A DNA stretch of 64,000 nt from Mesorhizobium sp. M3A.F.Ca.ET.080.04.2.1 (lineage in GTDB: Bacteria; Pseudomonadota; Alphaproteobacteria; Rhizobiales; Rhizobiaceae), in assembly GCF_003952525.1 (NCBI RefSeq), contig NZ_CP034451.1, forward strand, positions 620,001-684,000, read 5' to 3'. Under the pieces are notes generated by a model. It worked only from the letters and a program-made list of their open reading frames with translations. It ran no database searches and was not told where the DNA came from. Below, one piece after another: positions 62,162 through 64,000 of the stretch (its first letter is position 1; each line of letters starts with the position of its first letter). The position numbers and the translations under genes are program-made.

Positions 62162-62776
62162 TCACACCCTGATCGCCGCCACCAAAATCCTGTTCTGCCG
62201 CCTTATCGCAGCACGCAATTCGGGAATCCTTGCCTCGTCTCGCTTCACGAACTCGATGAACATCATGTTCATATTGTTGAAGAGCAACTCGCCCACCGTA
62301 GGCCCGTCGATGTCGGCGCGCACGAGGCCGATCTCCTGCAGCCGCGCGATAAGAGCCCTGATCTGCTCGATCAATGCGCGGTCGAGCGCGGTATAGGCCT
62401 GGCCGAAGGGGCTGTCGGGCAATTGCGTCGAGATCGCCATCGCCTGCCGCCACATCTCCTTGCTCAGATAATTCAGCGAGTGCTCGATATAGATGCCGAG
62501 CAGCGTGTCCAGCGCGTCGCCGATATCGGCGGGGGGATTGGCCACCACGCCTCGCCCGGCGTTGAGCACCTCGTTGACCTCCATGGCGACGATGGCGCCG
62601 AGGATATCGCCCTTGTTTTGGTAGTAATTGTAGATCGTCCCGATCGAGACCTCGGCCTGCGCGGCGATAGCCTCGATCTTGGCGCCCTCATAGCCGGCTT
62701 CGCGGAATAGCGCTGTCGCAGCATCGATGATGCGACGGTGCCGGTCCGCCTTCTGCCTTTCGCGCAATCCGCTCAT
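62162..62776 (-). CDS. TetR/AcrR-family transcriptional regulator
   Basis: 204 residues from ATG 62776. The helix-turn-helix RRIIDAATALFREAGYEGAKIEAIAAQAEVSIGTIYNYYQNKGDIL (about 13-57) is typical. The ligand domain is helical with no recognised subclass. Divergent from the binding-protein gene at 62869 with an imperfect palindrome between them, so it probably represses that operon and itself. Confidence 0.92.
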   Translation of the reverse strand: MSGLRERQKADRHRRIIDAATALFREAGYEGAKIEAIAAQAEVSIGTIYNYYQNKGDILGAIVAMEVNEVLNAGRGVVANPPADIGDALDTLLGIYIEHSLNYLSKEMWRQAMAISTQLPDSPFGQAYTALDRALIEQIRALIARLQEIGLVRADIDGPTVGELLFNNMNMMFIEFVKRDEARIPELRAAIRRQNRILVAAIRV

Positions 62777-62803
62777 ATCAGCCTCTTTGCCACAAAAACA
62801 TAA

Positions 62804-62829
62804 TTGACTCAATTTTAGAATTGGTTCAA
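62804..62829. promoter_or_regulatory. Imperfect 11-bp inverted repeat, candidate TetR operator
   Basis: TTGACTCAATT, TTAG, AATTGGTTCAA: 9 of 11 positions pair. It sits in the 92-base gap between the TetR gene and the divergent importer operon. Its left TTGACT may also be a -35 box for the plus strand. Confidence 0.55.
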
Positions 62830-62868
62830 CTTTTCGCTAACAAGCCAGCAAGGCAGGGAGAACACTCG

Positions 62869-63951
62869 ATGACCATCAACGCCCGGAATCCACTTTCCAC
62901 CCTGAAATCCAATCTCGCCGCTGCCTGCGCGGCGACAGCGCTGCTTGTCGCGGCGGGCGCGGCTCAGGCCGCCGACCTCAATGCGCTCATCTGGTGCGAT
63001 CACTCCGACCCGGCGCTGCTGCAGCCCTTCGAGGAAGCCAACAACGTCAAGGTCAACGTCAAGGAGTTCGAAGGCACCGGCGCCGGTCTCGCCATCATAG
63101 AGCAGTCGCAGCCTGGCGATTGGGATGTGATGGTGATCGATTCCATCGACGTGCCGCGTGGCGTCGAGAAAGGGCTTTTCGAGCCGCTGCCGGAAGACAA
63201 ATTGCCTTTCGCCGACCTCTTTCCGGAAGTGAAGATGGAGAAGTCCACCGTCGTCGACGGCAAGCACTACGGCATCACGGAAAAATTCGGCTACAACACG
63301 ATCGGCTTCAACAAGACCAAGGTCGATCCGGCCGACATGCAGTCGCTGGCGTCGCTAACGAGCGACAAATACAAGGGCAAGATCGCCATCTACGACTACT
63401 ATTTGCCGGTCATCGGCATGGCGGCGCTCGCGATCGGCAAGAAGACCGCCGAACTCACCGAGGCCGACTTGCCCGCGCTCAAGACCGAGTTGCTGAAGAT
63501 GAAGGCCAACGCCAAGCTGGTCGGCGAGGTCACCGCCAGCCAGACCGCTTTGGCAACCGGCGAGGTCGACATCCTGGTCGGCGGCGGCGAATGGGTGACG
63601 GCGGGCCTGGCCAAGGAAAACCCGGCGCTCGACTTCTCGATCCCGAAGGAAGGCGCGGTGCTGTGGTCGCAGTCGCTTGCCATGTTCAAGGATTCCAAGA
63701 ACAAGGACATGGCGCTGAAGTTCATCCCGTACATCATGAGCCCGGAAGGCCAGGCGCGCCTTGCCACCTCCGCCTGCTACTGGGGCATGCCTTCCAACAA
63801 GAAGGCGACACTGACCGATGAGCAGAAAAAGATCCTGCGCTTCGACGAGCAGCCTGAGTTCCTTGCCCGAGCCCAGCCTTATCCGGCGCCGAATGCCGAT
63901 CTCGACAAGAAGATGCAGGACATGTGGACCGAAATGCTGCAGGCGCAGTAA
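62869..63951 (+). CDS. ABC transporter substrate-binding protein, PotD-like (spermidine/putrescine type)
   Basis: 360 residues from ATG 62869, GGAG 8 bases upstream. A long signal peptide ends near AAQA-A (about 34). The fold includes LIWCDHSDPALLQPFEEANNVKV, DVMVIDSIDV and FGYNTIGFNK, as in polyamine and related anion or opine importers. The gene is the first of an operon that continues beyond the window. Ligand unknown. Confidence 0.88.
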   Translation: MTINARNPLSTLKSNLAAACAATALLVAAGAAQAADLNALIWCDHSDPALLQPFEEANNVKVNVKEFEGTGAGLAIIEQSQPGDWDVMVIDSIDVPRGVEKGLFEPLPEDKLPFADLFPEVKMEKSTVVDGKHYGITEKFGYNTIGFNKTKVDPADMQSLASLTSDKYKGKIAIYDYYLPVIGMAALAIGKKTAELTEADLPALKTELLKMKANAKLVGEVTASQTALATGEVDILVGGGEWVTAGLAKENPALDFSIPKEGAVLWSQSLAMFKDSKNKDMALKFIPYIMSPEGQARLATSACYWGMPSNKKATLTDEQKKILRFDEQPEFLARAQPYPAPNADLDKKMQDMWTEMLQAQ

Positions 63952-63959
63952 CTCGGCCG

Positions 63960-64000
63960 ATGAGCGTTGCTGGAACCAATGGACGTGCCCTACCCTGGGC
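63960..64000 (+). CDS. Start of the next gene, cut by the window edge (probably transporter subunit)
   Basis: ATG 63960 opens a frame of 13 visible codons (MSVAGTNGRALPW) 8 bases after the binding-protein stop. Context predicts a permease or ATPase of the same importer, but the visible part carries no diagnostic motif. Confidence 0.5.
   Translation, partial: MSVAGTNGRALPW

Noticed and set aside
1-64000. CRISPR array, IS element, prophage or integron
   Set aside because: No regularly spaced repeats, no transposase or integrase motifs, and no phage structural genes were seen on either strand.

Overview
The window looks like chromosomal DNA of a high-GC alphaproteobacterium of the Hyphomicrobiales (Rhizobiales), most likely Mesorhizobium or a close Phyllobacteriaceae relative. 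The pointers are phosphatidylcholine synthase, an IalB-family protein, a BA14K protein, DUF930, an Aap-type amino-acid ABC transporter, a SbmA/BacA-type transporter with its own ATPase domain, many solute-binding ABC systems, and two palindromic intergenic repeats of a type common in rhizobia. All calls come from reading the sequence; no database search was run. I saw no CRISPR array, insertion sequence, prophage or rRNA gene.

Layout. Positions 1-21455 are a dense catabolic region. It holds a DAO-type oxidase (cut by the left edge) and an HpcH/HpaI aldolase, divergent from a GarR-like reductase, an AroE-like dehydrogenase, an SDR and a GntR/FadR regulator. Then come two more SDRs, a LysR regulator, a four-gene Aap-like ABC importer, and a tightly coupled set: FAD-linked oxidase, TPP enzyme, HyuA, HyuB, aminotransferase and uronate-dehydrogenase-like protein. 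Its substrate cannot be named from sequence. Positions 21600-24960 carry small proteins, a TerC-family protein and RimO. Positions 24979-29703 (minus strand) encode a BMP-type nucleoside ABC importer. Positions 29919-45518 are mixed: quinone oxidoreductase, a DUF2182-DUF1326-phosphatidylcholine synthase operon, a UbiH-like hydroxylase, HspQ, IalB, a peptide-binding protein, a DsbA-like protein, a BclA-like transporter, glutathione reductase, RpiA, phosphoglycolate phosphatase and tRNA-Val.

The most unusual region is about 45.6-53.4 kb. A Crp-family regulator faces a 1440-residue gene that joins a cytochrome P450, a two-helix membrane segment and a DyP-type peroxidase in one polypeptide. Behind it lies a class III nucleotide cyclase with TPR-like repeats. 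The only two perfect TGTGA-N6-TCACA sites I found in the window lie here, one upstream of the fusion gene and one in the leader region of the Crp gene. This reads as a possible self-contained cAMP-controlled haem-enzyme locus.

Positions 53.7-56.3 kb hold small secreted and membrane proteins, including a pair of related His-rich genes with duplicated leaders, a large inverted repeat and tRNA-Thr. Positions 56650-62062 encode a sugar ABC importer with an SMP-30 lactonase. That block is flanked by a direct repeat of a TetR-gene 3-prime end: a relic on the left, the intact gene on the right. The window ends in the start of a second importer operon, divergent from the TetR gene.
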